Source of the DNA: RGIG5327 sp045612485
GTDB taxonomy: Bacteria; Verrucomicrobiota; Lentisphaeria; Victivallales; UBA1829
Direction of reading: 5' to 3'
Assembly: GCA_045612485.1 (NCBI GenBank)
Contig: JAZKZE010000018.1
Location: 1-32,862 of the forward strand
Length of the DNA stretch: 32,862 nt
How positions within the stretch are numbered: the stretch's first letter is position 1; the number at the start of each line of letters is the position of its first letter. This document shows, piece by piece, positions 7,632 to 16,244 of the stretch. The translations under genes and the position numbers were made by a program. The notes under the pieces were generated by a model. That model searched no databases and was not told the origin of the DNA. It saw nothing but the letters and a program-made list of their open reading frames with translations.

Positions 7632-10568
7632 TTATTTTTTCCCGCTTTTCTTATTCAGCGGGGTGATGAGTACAGAATCCACAAATACTTCCGCACCTTT
7701 TGCCGGGACAGATTCCAGAGCAAACTTTGTTACCGCATATTTGGGGAGGTCTGCTTCAATGACCACATCTTTCCAGTCGGCATGGTCAAAGTCAAACTTT
7801 CCCATACGCAGACTTGCTTTATGGATCCTCCTGCCTTTTACCACATCATAGCAGTACCATGCGGGAATGAATGTCCCTTTGCCCTTTGTACGGATGCGGA
7901 TCTTGACAAAGGGGGTGCCTTTCCCTGTGTAGTCATTGGAAATGATCCCTTTGAGTCTGACATATTTGTTTACAGGATTTTTGCTGTCAGTGATATATTC
8001 CACATCCCCGCTTCTGCCTGTGGGGGCCCAGTTTGCAGGCATAATGCCGTCTTTGATCTTCCAGAGGGCAGAACTTTTATATTTGTTCTTTGCCTGTTCG
8101 TTGAGTGTGCCGTTGCGGAATGTTCTTGTATCCTGTTCGTAGCCGTTGTTATTGGCTCTTCCGGCGACAAAGTTCACAGCATGGAAAACATCTACGCTGT
8201 GGGGCATTCCCATACTCCAGGATGAGGCTTCATTTTTCCCGTTTTCAAAGACTTTTCTGGAACGCAGTACATTGATTTTCCAGAACTGACCGTCAAAGCA
8301 TTTTTCCCCGATGGGACCTGTGGGGATCTTTGCTTCCAGGATCCAGCGGTCTTTCAGGACTTTTGTTTTCAGCTGGATGTTGGAATCCCATTTTACATTG
8401 GAACCGATGCCGGGCTGGACAAACTGGTCAAAAACAGTCCCTATGGAGTTGACAATGATCTGGTAATAGGAGTTGCCCAGGTCAGGGAAGGTGAGGAACA
8501 GTTCCACGGTACTGTCTGTCCATACGGGGCCGTCTTTCTGTTTGATGCCCGCAAGCATTTTTTCAATTTCATTATCCATTGCCTCGATCCCGAAATAGAT
8601 GGCATCAGGCTCATGCACGATACGCACTACTGTAGGATATTTTGCCGGAGTACCATTAAGTTTTATGGTACGGAAACCGGAAACGATGTCCGCATTTTTC
8701 CAGTCAAATTCATCCAGATTACCATCGATTTTGATCTCTTTCTGTTTATGATAGGAACGGATCTCACGGAAATTCTTTTCATAATCCTTACGGAATTTTT
8801 CCCAGGTGAGCTGGAAGATCTTCCGTTCCGTCTGCACATGTTTCAAAGAGCGTTTATCCGGATCGGTCTTTGCTGCTTTTTCTGCGGAATCCAGGTAGGC
8901 AAGAAGCTGTTTGTGGGTCTGGGGGTGGTCAAGGCATCTGCCCAGGGGGGAGGAGTGACCGTGACCATGACAGCCGGGTGTTTCCCGGTAGGTTTTATTC
9001 AGAAGTTTTCTGTATTGTTTGATGCCGTTGTGCCATGCTTTCCCATAATAGAGGGAGCCGGATTCTTCATAAATGGCATCTACATTTGCATCCACATCCC
9101 AGCAGAGCTGGGCGAAGCCGTAAAGGACCTGCCACATGGAGTGCCATTGCAGAACGATCATGGGATTGCTCTGATATTTTTTGGAATATCTTCCGTCCAC
9201 AGGCAAAAGCTGGGGACGCAGACCCCGGATACCCAGAGTGTGATAATAGTGCTTGATGTCGTGGAGATAGACTTCATCAAGAGGCATTCCCCTTACTCCC
9301 AGGTCATCGATCTGACCGTAAGTAACCTGTTTCAGATTCAGTTTTTTAGTAAGGGCAGCCCATTCTTTGTGTTTTCTGTAGTAATCGGGGGCATTCACCG
9401 CACAGTTGGGGTCGTCGATAAAGTGACGGTAGCAGAGGCGGTTGAAAGAGTATTCCATCGTTTCCAGCCCCTTGTGGGGAGTAATGTTTTTAGGTGCTTC
9501 CTGATAGTTCTGATAAGCAATGGCATTGATCTTTGCATCAGGAACTTCTTTCAACACATTTTCAACAAGGCGGTTGATGAATGTCCAGTATCTTGTGGTC
9601 ATACCGGGATCGCCCTTGTCGATCTTTTTGCAATTTTCACATTCGCACCAGCCGGTACCGTCATTGTTGACAAGACGGAATCTTCCGCCGGGAGTCTGAC
9701 TTGTACGGGTTTTGAGTTCCTTTATCAGATTTTGAGACATGATGCGTACAACATCTTCATTGCTTGTGCAGGGCTGATATTTCTGACCTTCAAGGAAAAC
9801 TCTTTTGCCGTTAATCAAGGGGAAGTATTCCGGGTGTTCTTTAAAAAGACGGCGCAGTTCTTTAACCATATCCGCATGTTTTTTGAGCTTGGGATTGACC
9901 CATCTTCCCATAAGAAGATCTGTAAAACAGTGTCCGCCGTCCCGGATGACCGCCGCCCTTTTGGTAAGCTGTTCATTCATGGATTTATGCAGAATGACGA
10001 TGGCGGAATCCACGATTCTCAAATTATTCCGGTTCATCCAGTCATAAGACCCCCATTTGGGACTCAAAATGCTTGCTCCGCCCCAACTGATGGTACGGAA
10101 GAAGAAGGAGGGATTGGAAACAAGATCAAGTTCCGGCATTTTGATGGTTTTCTTTACTGTAAAATATTCCCCGTCTGGGAGGGGGGTGAGCCAGCGGATG
10201 CCGCCATATTTTTTCAGGATGTGATAGATCCCGTAAAGATAGGCTACCGGTTCTTTCCCGGAAATGAGGATCTCATTGCCTTTTGCCGTGATCTTGAATC
10301 CTTCCTGTTCCACCTTTTTATCTTTGGTCAAAGCAAAACGGATATTGACTTTGCCTTTGACTGCATTTTTGCTTATGGCAGGTTTTTCCCCGTTGGAGAT
10401 CTTTGCCAGAAAGCCGGCAAGTTCCTGTGAAGCATACTTTTCCACAGCACAGGCATTTTTACTTAAAACGATGTTGCAGGCACTTTTTCCGTCTTTCATA
10501 AGGAAAATATCTTTTCCTGAAAGCAGAAATGCTGTTCCCAATAAGAGAAGAATAAAAAGTTTTTTCAT
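7632..10568 (-). CDS. Secreted DUF4838 glycosidase-like protein with CBM9-like domain
   Basis: This 978-residue protein starts with a classic signal peptide (basic MKK, hydrophobic core, likely cut near residue 18), so it is exported. Residues about 20-150 resemble the non-catalytic alpha/beta domain found at the N-terminus of GH20 and GH67 enzymes (EKYASQELAGFLAKIS, then GIYHILKKYGGIRWL). Residues about 200-480 fit DUF4838, a barrel-type domain common in Lentisphaerota and Bacteroidetes glycan loci; CECENCKKID is visible there. A CBM9-like beta-sandwich starts near 608 (IKIDGNLDEFDW). The last 150 residues look like another beta-sandwich. The role inferred is polysaccharide binding or hydrolysis outside the cytosol; catalytic residues are not established. 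A ribosome site AAGGG precedes the ATG. The neighbours are two oxidoreductases. Confidence 0.82.
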   Translation of the reverse strand: MKKLFILLLLGTAFLLSGKDIFLMKDGKSACNIVLSKNACAVEKYASQELAGFLAKISNGEKPAISKNAVKGKVNIRFALTKDKKVEQEGFKITAKGNEILISGKEPVAYLYGIYHILKKYGGIRWLTPLPDGEYFTVKKTIKMPELDLVSNPSFFFRTISWGGASILSPKWGSYDWMNRNNLRIVDSAIVILHKSMNEQLTKRAAVIRDGGHCFTDLLMGRWVNPKLKKHADMVKELRRLFKEHPEYFPLINGKRVFLEGQKYQPCTSNEDVVRIMSQNLIKELKTRTSQTPGGRFRLVNNDGTGWCECENCKKIDKGDPGMTTRYWTFINRLVENVLKEVPDAKINAIAYQNYQEAPKNITPHKGLETMEYSFNRLCYRHFIDDPNCAVNAPDYYRKHKEWAALTKKLNLKQVTYGQIDDLGVRGMPLDEVYLHDIKHYYHTLGIRGLRPQLLPVDGRYSKKYQSNPMIVLQWHSMWQVLYGFAQLCWDVDANVDAIYEESGSLYYGKAWHNGIKQYRKLLNKTYRETPGCHGHGHSSPLGRCLDHPQTHKQLLAYLDSAEKAAKTDPDKRSLKHVQTERKIFQLTWEKFRKDYEKNFREIRSYHKQKEIKIDGNLDEFDWKNADIVSGFRTIKLNGTPAKYPTVVRIVHEPDAIYFGIEAMDNEIEKMLAGIKQKDGPVWTDSTVELFLTFPDLGNSYYQIIVNSIGTVFDQFVQPGIGSNVKWDSNIQLKTKVLKDRWILEAKIPTGPIGEKCFDGQFWKINVLRSRKVFENGKNEASSWSMGMPHSVDVFHAVNFVAGRANNNGYEQDTRTFRNGTLNEQAKNKYKSSALWKIKDGIMPANWAPTGRSGDVEYITDSKNPVNKYVRLKGIISNDYTGKGTPFVKIRIRTKGKGTFIPAWYCYDVVKGRRIHKASLRMGKFDFDHADWKDVVIEADLPKYAVTKFALESVPAKGAEVFVDSVLITPLNKKSGKK

Positions 10569-10593
10569 TTTTTTCCCTTTTTTTTATGGTTTT

Positions 10594-11748
10594 TCAATTG
10601 TCGATTTTTGCAATATCCTCTTCAAATTCTTTTTCCCAGGGGTAATGGATGGTAAGTTTTTCCCCTTTGAGTGCGGCGGATTTGGCAGCATAGATGCCGG
10701 GAAGAGTCATCATAAGACCATCCCGCAGAGAAATGGGGAAATCTTCCGCACCTTCCAGAAACGCTTTGAACATGTGGTCGAAAAGAGCGTAATCCGCTCC
10801 GCCGTGACCTGCGGCATTCGGTTTATCCATATATTCATTGGGCATCATTCCCACGTCCAGATCGGTAAGTTCTCTTGCACCGTAAAATTCATCGGACTGG
10901 AAACGGACGACGGAAGGAGTCTTGCCCCGCTCCGCCACTCTTTCAAAATATCCTTTTGTACCGAATACCCGGTAGGAGTGATGACCGATAAAGGCACGGC
11001 AGGCACCGTTGCGCAAAAGACGGATGGTTACGCCGGATTCCGTCTGGAAAAGTGCAGACTGCATATCGTCTTTCAGTGCATTTTTATTTATGTGAACTCC
11101 GGTTCCCATACAGACAACATACCGCAAAACTTCTTTCATAATGCGCAGAAGCGGTCCGAGAGAGTGGGTACAGTAACGGATGGGAGGAAGAGTTTTCCGC
11201 CAGGGGCTGTGAATGAGAATGGGATTGGTTGCTGCCGGCTGACGGCTTGCATGGATGTATTCTGCTTCCATGTAGTAGGGTTCGCCGAGAAGTCCTTTAT
11301 TGTAAAGATCCACCAGAAGATTGATGAATCCCCATTCATTGGTATTGGCTCCGGTCATAAGTTTTGCTTTGGAGGCACACTGGGCATCCCAGAGTTTTTT
11401 GGCTTCCGCAAGAGTGGCAACAGAGGGAATATCGGAAAAGACATTGATATCTTTCTGCAAGGCCTTGATACAGAAATCTGCATGGACATCCGCTCCGGTT
11501 TCCACGAAGACAAAATCCAGTTCCTGGGCGTGTTTTTCCAGCATTTCTTCATATTGTGTATAGAACTTTACATCAGGATAAATGTTTTTAAGAGCATCTT
11601 CCTGAAGCCACTGTTTTTCTTCCCACAACAGGGGGTCGATGTCACAGGCTGCAATAAATTCCGCACAATCAAATTTGTCTGCCGCCAATCTTGCCATGTG
11701 GCGTCCTCTGTGTCCAAGTCCTACTACTGCAAATCTTGCTTTTTTCAT
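10594..11748 (-). CDS. Gfo/Idh/MocA-family oxidoreductase lacking the EKP lysine
   Basis: This 384-residue protein begins with a Rossmann motif (FAVVGLGHRGRHMARLAA). The family's usual EKP stretch is replaced by FSDIPSVATLAEAKKL near 104-119, so the catalytic Lys is absent at its expected place. Such variants are known in PVC and Bacteroidetes genomes and may use another base or act differently. The C-terminal part includes GGADYALFDHMFKAFLEG, typical of these variants. The frame is open further upstream, but the ATG at 11748 has an AAAGGA ribosome site and starts exactly at the Rossmann strand, and the extra N-terminus is AT-rich and Phe/Tyr-rich like non-coding DNA. It is first in the minus-strand cassette, 25 bases ahead of the DUF4838 gene. 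Confidence 0.87.
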   Translation of the reverse strand: MKKARFAVVGLGHRGRHMARLAADKFDCAEFIAACDIDPLLWEEKQWLQEDALKNIYPDVKFYTQYEEMLEKHAQELDFVFVETGADVHADFCIKALQKDINVFSDIPSVATLAEAKKLWDAQCASKAKLMTGANTNEWGFINLLVDLYNKGLLGEPYYMEAEYIHASRQPAATNPILIHSPWRKTLPPIRYCTHSLGPLLRIMKEVLRYVVCMGTGVHINKNALKDDMQSALFQTESGVTIRLLRNGACRAFIGHHSYRVFGTKGYFERVAERGKTPSVVRFQSDEFYGARELTDLDVGMMPNEYMDKPNAAGHGGADYALFDHMFKAFLEGAEDFPISLRDGLMMTLPGIYAAKSAALKGEKLTIHYPWEKEFEEDIAKIDN

Positions 11749-11803
11749 TTTTTTTCCTTTCTTTTTATCGTTCAATACAGAAAAAATATTATTTATGGAA
11801 ATA

Positions 11804-11831
11804 ATTATAGTTGCTTTTTGTAAAAATTCAA
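11804..11831 (-). promoter_or_regulatory. Promoter for the oxidoreductase/DUF4838 cassette
   Basis: On the minus strand TTGAAT (11831-11826), a 16-base spacer and TATAAT (11809-11804) form a good sigma-70-type promoter. The leader to the ATG at 11748 would be about 50 bases. It overlaps the predicted divergent promoter of the AraC gene, so one bound regulator could affect both. Confidence 0.6.
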
Positions 11832-11839
11832 TGTATTTT
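11811..11839 (+). promoter_or_regulatory. Possible promoter for the AraC-family gene
   Basis: TTGCTT (11811-11816), a 17-base spacer and TATTTT (11834-11839) fit a sigma-70 promoter reading towards the regulator at 11901. The region is very AT-rich, so chance matches are likely and other -10 boxes (TATAAT nearby) are possible. Confidence 0.4.
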
Positions 11840-11900
11840 ATAGGAATATAATAATAAAAAACAAAATAAAAAGAATAAAAAAAGAAATTCAAGGGCTGAG

Positions 11901-12767
11901 ATGAAGAAAAGCAGACGCAAAACAGATTTCTTTCAGGAGGATTATTTTCTCAATACCGCAGAATACAAAATGGATGCCCCCTGTCTGCGTATCCACTCTT
12001 TCTGTCACTCTTTTTTTTATCCCGGATATATTGCTACAAGTAAAGGCGGTACTTCCTATATCGGGATCGCCCTTATTCTCAAAGGGGAAAATATACGCAG
12101 GACACCTGACGGGGATAAGAAGATCACAAAAGAAGGGTTCATACAAGTCTGGGACTTGAATTCCAGTTCCGGTTCCGAAAGTGCCCCGAGGACAACTCCA
12201 TTGGAACGGTATTTTATTCTTTTCCGTACCAATCACCTTTTACAACATCTTTTACAGAATCTTTTCCCCGCATCTCTGCCGCAGTTTCAGGCAAAAGACT
12301 TTCCGAAAATAAAAAAATGTTTTGAGGAGATCCGCCATATTCTGCGTAAACAGGGGGAAACCGATGAATATCTTTTAAGTGCGGCAGGTTTCCGGCTTCT
12401 TACAGAGGTGGCAAGACAGTTGAAAGAAGGGGAGGTGCCGCTTCCGAAATGTTTTGTACTTGCAAAATCCTGTATAGAAGAACAATTCTGTAATACAGCT
12501 CTTTCAAGGGAAATGATTGCTTCTACCGCAGGGATCAGTACCACACTTCTGGGAAAATATTTCCGCAAGTATATGAATAAGACCGTTAATGAATATGTGA
12601 CTTTTCTGCGGTTGGAAAAAGCAAAATATCTGCTTGCTTTTACCGACCTCAGTATAAGGGAGATCGCAGAAAAGTGCGGTTTTTCCTATTCTTACTATTT
12701 TGCAAAAGTATTCTGTAAATATACAGGAACTGCTCCCGTAAAATTCCGCAGGGAAAAGCAGGAATGA
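11901..12767 (+). CDS. AraC-family transcriptional regulator
   Basis: This 288-residue protein ends in the two-helix-turn-helix AraC DNA-binding domain (about 185-285). ALSREMIASTAGISTTLLGKYFRKY is the first HTH; LSIREIAEKCGFSYSYYFAKVFCKYTGTAPVKFRR is the second and carries the family signature. The N-terminal 180 residues are probably the ligand-sensing part (YIATSKGGTSYIGIALILKG), but no cupin motif is certain. It is divergent from the oxidoreductase/DUF4838 cassette with about 150 bases between the starts, the usual arrangement for a local activator of a sugar cassette; control of that cassette is inference. The frame is AT-rich and without strain or break. Confidence 0.88.
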   Translation: MKKSRRKTDFFQEDYFLNTAEYKMDAPCLRIHSFCHSFFYPGYIATSKGGTSYIGIALILKGENIRRTPDGDKKITKEGFIQVWDLNSSSGSESAPRTTPLERYFILFRTNHLLQHLLQNLFPASLPQFQAKDFPKIKKCFEEIRHILRKQGETDEYLLSAAGFRLLTEVARQLKEGEVPLPKCFVLAKSCIEEQFCNTALSREMIASTAGISTTLLGKYFRKYMNKTVNEYVTFLRLEKAKYLLAFTDLSIREIAEKCGFSYSYYFAKVFCKYTGTAPVKFRREKQE

Positions 12768-12796
12768 CTTTTTTCTGCGGAACAACCGTATAAAAA

Positions 12797-14269
12797 TTAC
12801 CTTTCTTCCTTCAGAATGATATAAGAAGGTTTTTCCGCATGGAAAATAATGGTGTTATTGTTTGCTTTTTCAAAAGAAATTCCATCCCCTTCTTCAAATA
12901 CTGCAAAGGATTTTTTCTGTATATTTTCCGGAAGAACAAGGGAAATTTCCGAAGTCTTTCCGGGGAATACCGCATAGATATAATAACCATCCTCCTCCTG
13001 ACGGTGGAAAATACTTGCACCGTTTTCCCCGGGAAGAAAATACTGGTGGAAAGCGTGGAGAGTGAAACTTTCCCCGGCTTTCGCCGATGATCTTTCACAG
13101 GCATAAGGATAGATTTTTCCTGATTGATACAGATAAAGAAGAATATCGCCTCTTTCCTTTTCATTTCCCCGTGCCGTGATCCCGCAGGAGGAAGAGTAGG
13201 AAAGAGATACACCAAGCTCCCTTTTTCCTTCATCGCCGAACTGGTCGATAAAGATATTGGGCAGTTTTTCCGGATCGGCAGCATCTTCTTTTTTCAATCG
13301 TTTTATATAGCCTTTCCCGCAGGGGAAACTCCACAAAGTATTCAGATCGGTTTCCATATCTTTTTCTGTAAATTTTCGGAACCCGGGAACCATTTTTTCA
13401 TGCAGGGAAAAAGGTATTTCACTATAGTACTGGATCATACCGTAATGGAAGGCTTCCGGAATATCTTTCAGGAAGGTGACTTTATTTCTGATCCTGCGGC
13501 AGCTTCCCGGCTGGAAGAATGTGGTCATTTCACACTTGATCGTACTGTCAAAGAAAGAAGCATTGGGGGCAACATATTTTCCCGGATTCTTTTGGAGATA
13601 ACGGATCAGTTCATCAGGGAAAATCAAATCCATATCCACAAAAAGTTCTGCATGATCACACTCTCTTGTTTCCCCTTCTTTGATTTCCTCTTTTCCGTCT
13701 GCAAGAAGAGTTATTTTATTATATCTCTGATGGGGGGATATCTGACCTCCGGGAACTCCATTCATCATCCACCTTGCTGTCTTTGAAGGGGTAATGGTTT
13801 TTCCTTCGATATGCAGAGTGCCTGTAACATGATCGCAGAAAGGTTCATCCCCTTCCGGGATCATACTGTGGATATAAAATGTACTCAGATTTTCAATGGA
13901 AAGGATGATGAAGGAATTTCCTTCATCATCGGTAAGGATTTTACCGATATCCGCTTCAAAAAGCCAGTGCCGCAGTGTTTCTATCCGGAATGTAAAGCCG
14001 CTTCCGTGATTGGCCCCCACTATCCCGTGTTTTTCAAAGATCCAGGGGGCGTGATTATCCCAGCTCTGGGCAAAAAGTCTGCCTTTGCTGTTCCAGTCTT
14101 CCAGCGGGAGATCATTGGAAAGAAAATAACTTAATTCATTTCCTTCAATATATCTTGTGACAGTATTTTCTGTGTCGGAATACCGGCTCATAAAGTAAAT
14201 CGTATTGCTGTGATCTCTTTTTATGAGGATTTTGTTTCTGTCGGCAAGGAAATGTTTATTCTTATCCAT
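12797..14269 (-). CDS. Unrecognised 490-residue protein
   Basis: I do not recognise this protein. It has no signal peptide or membrane segment, so it is probably cytosolic. The composition and alternating pattern suggest a largely beta protein, for example a sugar-binding or aldose-epimerase-like sandwich. Aromatic-rich stretches stand out: HWLFEADIG, HSMIPEGDEPFCDH, ARWMMNGVPGG and FHQYFLPGENGASIFHR. The C-terminal 70 residues (EISLVLPENIQKKSFAVF, then IIFHAEKPSYIILKEE) resemble a beta-sandwich tail. Its ATG lies inside the last codons of the HAD gene, with an 8-base overlap (ATGGATAA), so translation is coupled and the two products are needed together. It is the last of the kinase-HAD trio and converges on the AraC gene with 29 bases between stops. 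Confidence 0.7.
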   Translation of the reverse strand: MDKNKHFLADRNKILIKRDHSNTIYFMSRYSDTENTVTRYIEGNELSYFLSNDLPLEDWNSKGRLFAQSWDNHAPWIFEKHGIVGANHGSGFTFRIETLRHWLFEADIGKILTDDEGNSFIILSIENLSTFYIHSMIPEGDEPFCDHVTGTLHIEGKTITPSKTARWMMNGVPGGQISPHQRYNKITLLADGKEEIKEGETRECDHAELFVDMDLIFPDELIRYLQKNPGKYVAPNASFFDSTIKCEMTTFFQPGSCRRIRNKVTFLKDIPEAFHYGMIQYYSEIPFSLHEKMVPGFRKFTEKDMETDLNTLWSFPCGKGYIKRLKKEDAADPEKLPNIFIDQFGDEGKRELGVSLSYSSSCGITARGNEKERGDILLYLYQSGKIYPYACERSSAKAGESFTLHAFHQYFLPGENGASIFHRQEEDGYYIYAVFPGKTSEISLVLPENIQKKSFAVFEEGDGISFEKANNNTIIFHAEKPSYIILKEER

Positions 14270-15017
14270 TTTTCTTTTCTTCCTGTAAATTGATAAAGTT
14301 TACGGCATTGACAAGTTCCCGGAAATGGTAGATGATATAGTCAGGTTCCGCCCCGTGAAAAGAGTGGTCGCCCTGATTGGATTTGAAAAAGACACATTTG
14401 AGTCCGGCATTTTCTGCACCATATACATCTCTGTACATATCATTGCCGATAAAAAGGATCTCTTCCGGAGGAAGTCCCATTTTTTCGATTGCCATTTCAA
14501 ACATTCTTTTATCCGGCTTGCGGAATCCCAGAAAACCGGAAACAAGGACAAAGGAAAAATATCCTTCCAGAGAGCAGCTTTCAAGTTCAGGTTCCGCCCA
14601 TAATTTCTGTCCGTCGGAAACCGCACCCATTTTGTATTTATTTTTGAATATATCCAGAATATCCTTTACTCCGTCATACAATGCCAGATGATGTCTGGAT
14701 GCAGCCCGGAATACTCTTGAAACGGTTTCCGCAAGAAAATATTTTTCCTCACAGCCTTTTTCTGAAGCATTTACGGTGTAATTTTCAATGATCTCGTAAA
14801 AAATCTCTGCCACATCAAATTCCGGAAATTTTTCTTTGCTTTCCTTCCGCTGTCTGTGATTGAGGGCGAAAAACTTATCTTTGAGTTGCTCCGGTGTTAT
14901 TTTTACTCCGTAATAATCCAGAAAGTTTGCTGTAACACGGTATGTATGGAAATCCTCCTCATTGGTGCATATATCAATGAGAGTCCCGTTGAGATCGAAA
15001 AGCAATCCTTTGATCAT
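14262..15017 (-). CDS. HAD-superfamily hydrolase (subclass I)
   Basis: This 251-residue protein is a haloacid-dehalogenase-fold phosphatase. Motif I is FDLNGTL with the nucleophile at D8; the second acidic residue of the usual DxD is Asn (N10). Motif II is in GAVSDGQ, the motif III Lys lies in GFRKPDKRMF, and motif IV is GNDMYRDV (two Asp). The helical cap sits between motifs I and II, about residues 15-100. The start at 15017 is chosen because GGAG lies 6 bases ahead and the frame then begins MIKGLLFDL, right at the fold; an in-frame ATG at 15029, which abuts the upstream stop, is possible. The substrate is unknown, and pairing with a kinase-fold protein suggests a phosphorylated small molecule. 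Confidence 0.87.
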   Translation of the reverse strand: MIKGLLFDLNGTLIDICTNEEDFHTYRVTANFLDYYGVKITPEQLKDKFFALNHRQRKESKEKFPEFDVAEIFYEIIENYTVNASEKGCEEKYFLAETVSRVFRAASRHHLALYDGVKDILDIFKNKYKMGAVSDGQKLWAEPELESCSLEGYFSFVLVSGFLGFRKPDKRMFEMAIEKMGLPPEEILFIGNDMYRDVYGAENAGLKCVFFKSNQGDHSFHGAEPDYIIYHFRELVNAVNFINLQEEKKNG

Positions 15018-15029
15018 TCTATACTCCAT

Positions 15030-16028
15030 TCACTTTTTGTAAAGAGTCTTTTTGGCTTCTTCAATAAGACTTCTGCGGTAAATCATGGAAAGATAATCGT
15101 TTCTGGCAATACGCAAAAGATTCATCCCCATATAGAAAGGTGCTCTTTTTGTAATGGACTCAAAGGCTTTTTCCCTGTCAGGAAAGTGACAGGCATATTC
15201 CCAGTAGAAGTGGCCGATATATTTTTCCGCCTCCTGAATGTTTCCAGTGGCACGGTAAAAGAAATGCTGTAATTCCGCCGCAAGACGGCCTGTATCAAAC
15301 ATCCGGTCGGTGCGCCGGTTGCGTTCCATATCAAAAGAGATCACATGGATATCATCGCCAAAGAAAAAGTTTGCCGGGGTGGCATCCCCGTGAACCAGTA
15401 CCTCCCTGTCCTGCCACATGACCGGATCATCATGCCATTGGCGGCAGAGGGAGGCAATATACTCTCTTTCCCCCGCATCCGTGATACTTTCCAACTGGGA
15501 AAGAACCGTATAAAAATACTGACAGACCTTTTCAAAATCCGCAGTATGTTCCGCTGCGGAAAGATTATGCACTCTTGCCAGAAAGTAGGCAAGAGCTTTG
15601 AGTTTGCCGAAAAGGAGAGCTTCATCTTTATTGTTTATGGAGCGGGTGATGATCTCTTCCAACGGTTCTCCGTAGCAGTATTCCACCACAAGAAGCCTGT
15701 TGAGATCATCATTTCTGCCCAGAGGTTTTGCCACATAATGATAGACCGGATCCAGATAAGAACGGAATTCCAGAAGATTTCTGTATTCCCTGTCCAGTCT
15801 TTTCCAGGCAAGATCCCAGTCTTTCATCTTTTCCGAATAGAAAAACTTTCCCACTACTCTCTGTGAATTGGAGGCATCCTCATATACATATACCTCATTG
15901 GAACCGTTTGTCTTATATACTTTTATCCCCCGGGGGCAGGAACACCCCAGCTGGGGAAAGATCTCATTTTTGAGATAAGGGTACAGCGGGTCGGAACCAT
16001 TCAGATATCCGATAAATTCTCCGGGCAT
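15030..16028 (-). CDS. Aminoglycoside-phosphotransferase-fold kinase
   Basis: This 332-residue protein has the APH/choline-kinase fold. The N-lobe shows VVGKFF, with a probable ATP-binding Lys at 61, and REYRNLLEF, with the partner Glu at 81. The catalytic loop is VHGDATPANFF (H213, D215, N220), the Brenner motif of APH enzymes. The metal Asp is in ISFDMER (D233). The family phosphorylates small molecules such as aminoglycosides, choline, homoserine and sugars, and resistance need not be implied. The start at 16028 has AGGAG 7 bases ahead; an in-frame ATG at 16043 has no such site. It is first in the trio, and its stop abuts the longer HAD start. Cytosolic. Confidence 0.82.
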   Translation of the reverse strand: MPGEFIGYLNGSDPLYPYLKNEIFPQLGCSCPRGIKVYKTNGSNEVYVYEDASNSQRVVGKFFYSEKMKDWDLAWKRLDREYRNLLEFRSYLDPVYHYVAKPLGRNDDLNRLLVVEYCYGEPLEEIITRSINNKDEALLFGKLKALAYFLARVHNLSAAEHTADFEKVCQYFYTVLSQLESITDAGEREYIASLCRQWHDDPVMWQDREVLVHGDATPANFFFGDDIHVISFDMERNRRTDRMFDTGRLAAELQHFFYRATGNIQEAEKYIGHFYWEYACHFPDREKAFESITKRAPFYMGMNLLRIARNDYLSMIYRRSLIEEAKKTLYKK

Positions 16029-16068
16029 TTTTTCTCTCCTCATACTTTGGTATCTTAATGAGATGAAT

Positions 16069-16096
16069 AAGATAAAATAAAAATTGTCTTTTTCAA
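16069..16096 (-). promoter_or_regulatory. Possible promoter for the kinase-HAD operon
   Basis: On the minus strand TTGAAA (16096-16091), 16 bases and TATCTT (16074-16069) suggest a promoter about 40 bases ahead of the ATG at 16028. The -10 is imperfect and the region is AT-rich. Confidence 0.4.
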
Positions 16097-16146
16097 GTGA
16101 AAAATAAAATTTTTCTGCTTATTTGTATTTTTTTACCGGTGTCAAA

Positions 16147-16179
16147 AGTAAAAAAAGCCTCCGGAGTTCCGGAGGCTTT
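16147..16179 (-). terminator. Rho-independent terminator of the lipoprotein gene
   Basis: The GC-rich stem AAAGCCTCCGGA (16154-16165) pairs exactly with TCCGGAGGCTTT (16168-16179). On the minus strand it continues into a T-run. It lies about 65 bases past the stop at 16245 and separates that gene from the downstream kinase operon. Confidence 0.88.
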
Positions 16180-16244
16180 GAGAATTTCAATTGAAAAGGC
16201 ATCCGGACAACTGTCTGCCCGGAAATTCCAAGTGTGACTGGCAA

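Noticed and set aside
8613..10430. Plus-strand open frame of about 605 codons opposite the DUF4838 gene
   Set aside because: Same reasons: antisense to a strong gene, no recognisable motif and abnormal composition.
15030..16028. Reading the APH-fold gene as an aminoglycoside resistance gene
   Set aside because: The fold is broad and the context is a HAD phosphatase and an unknown protein, without transfer signs.
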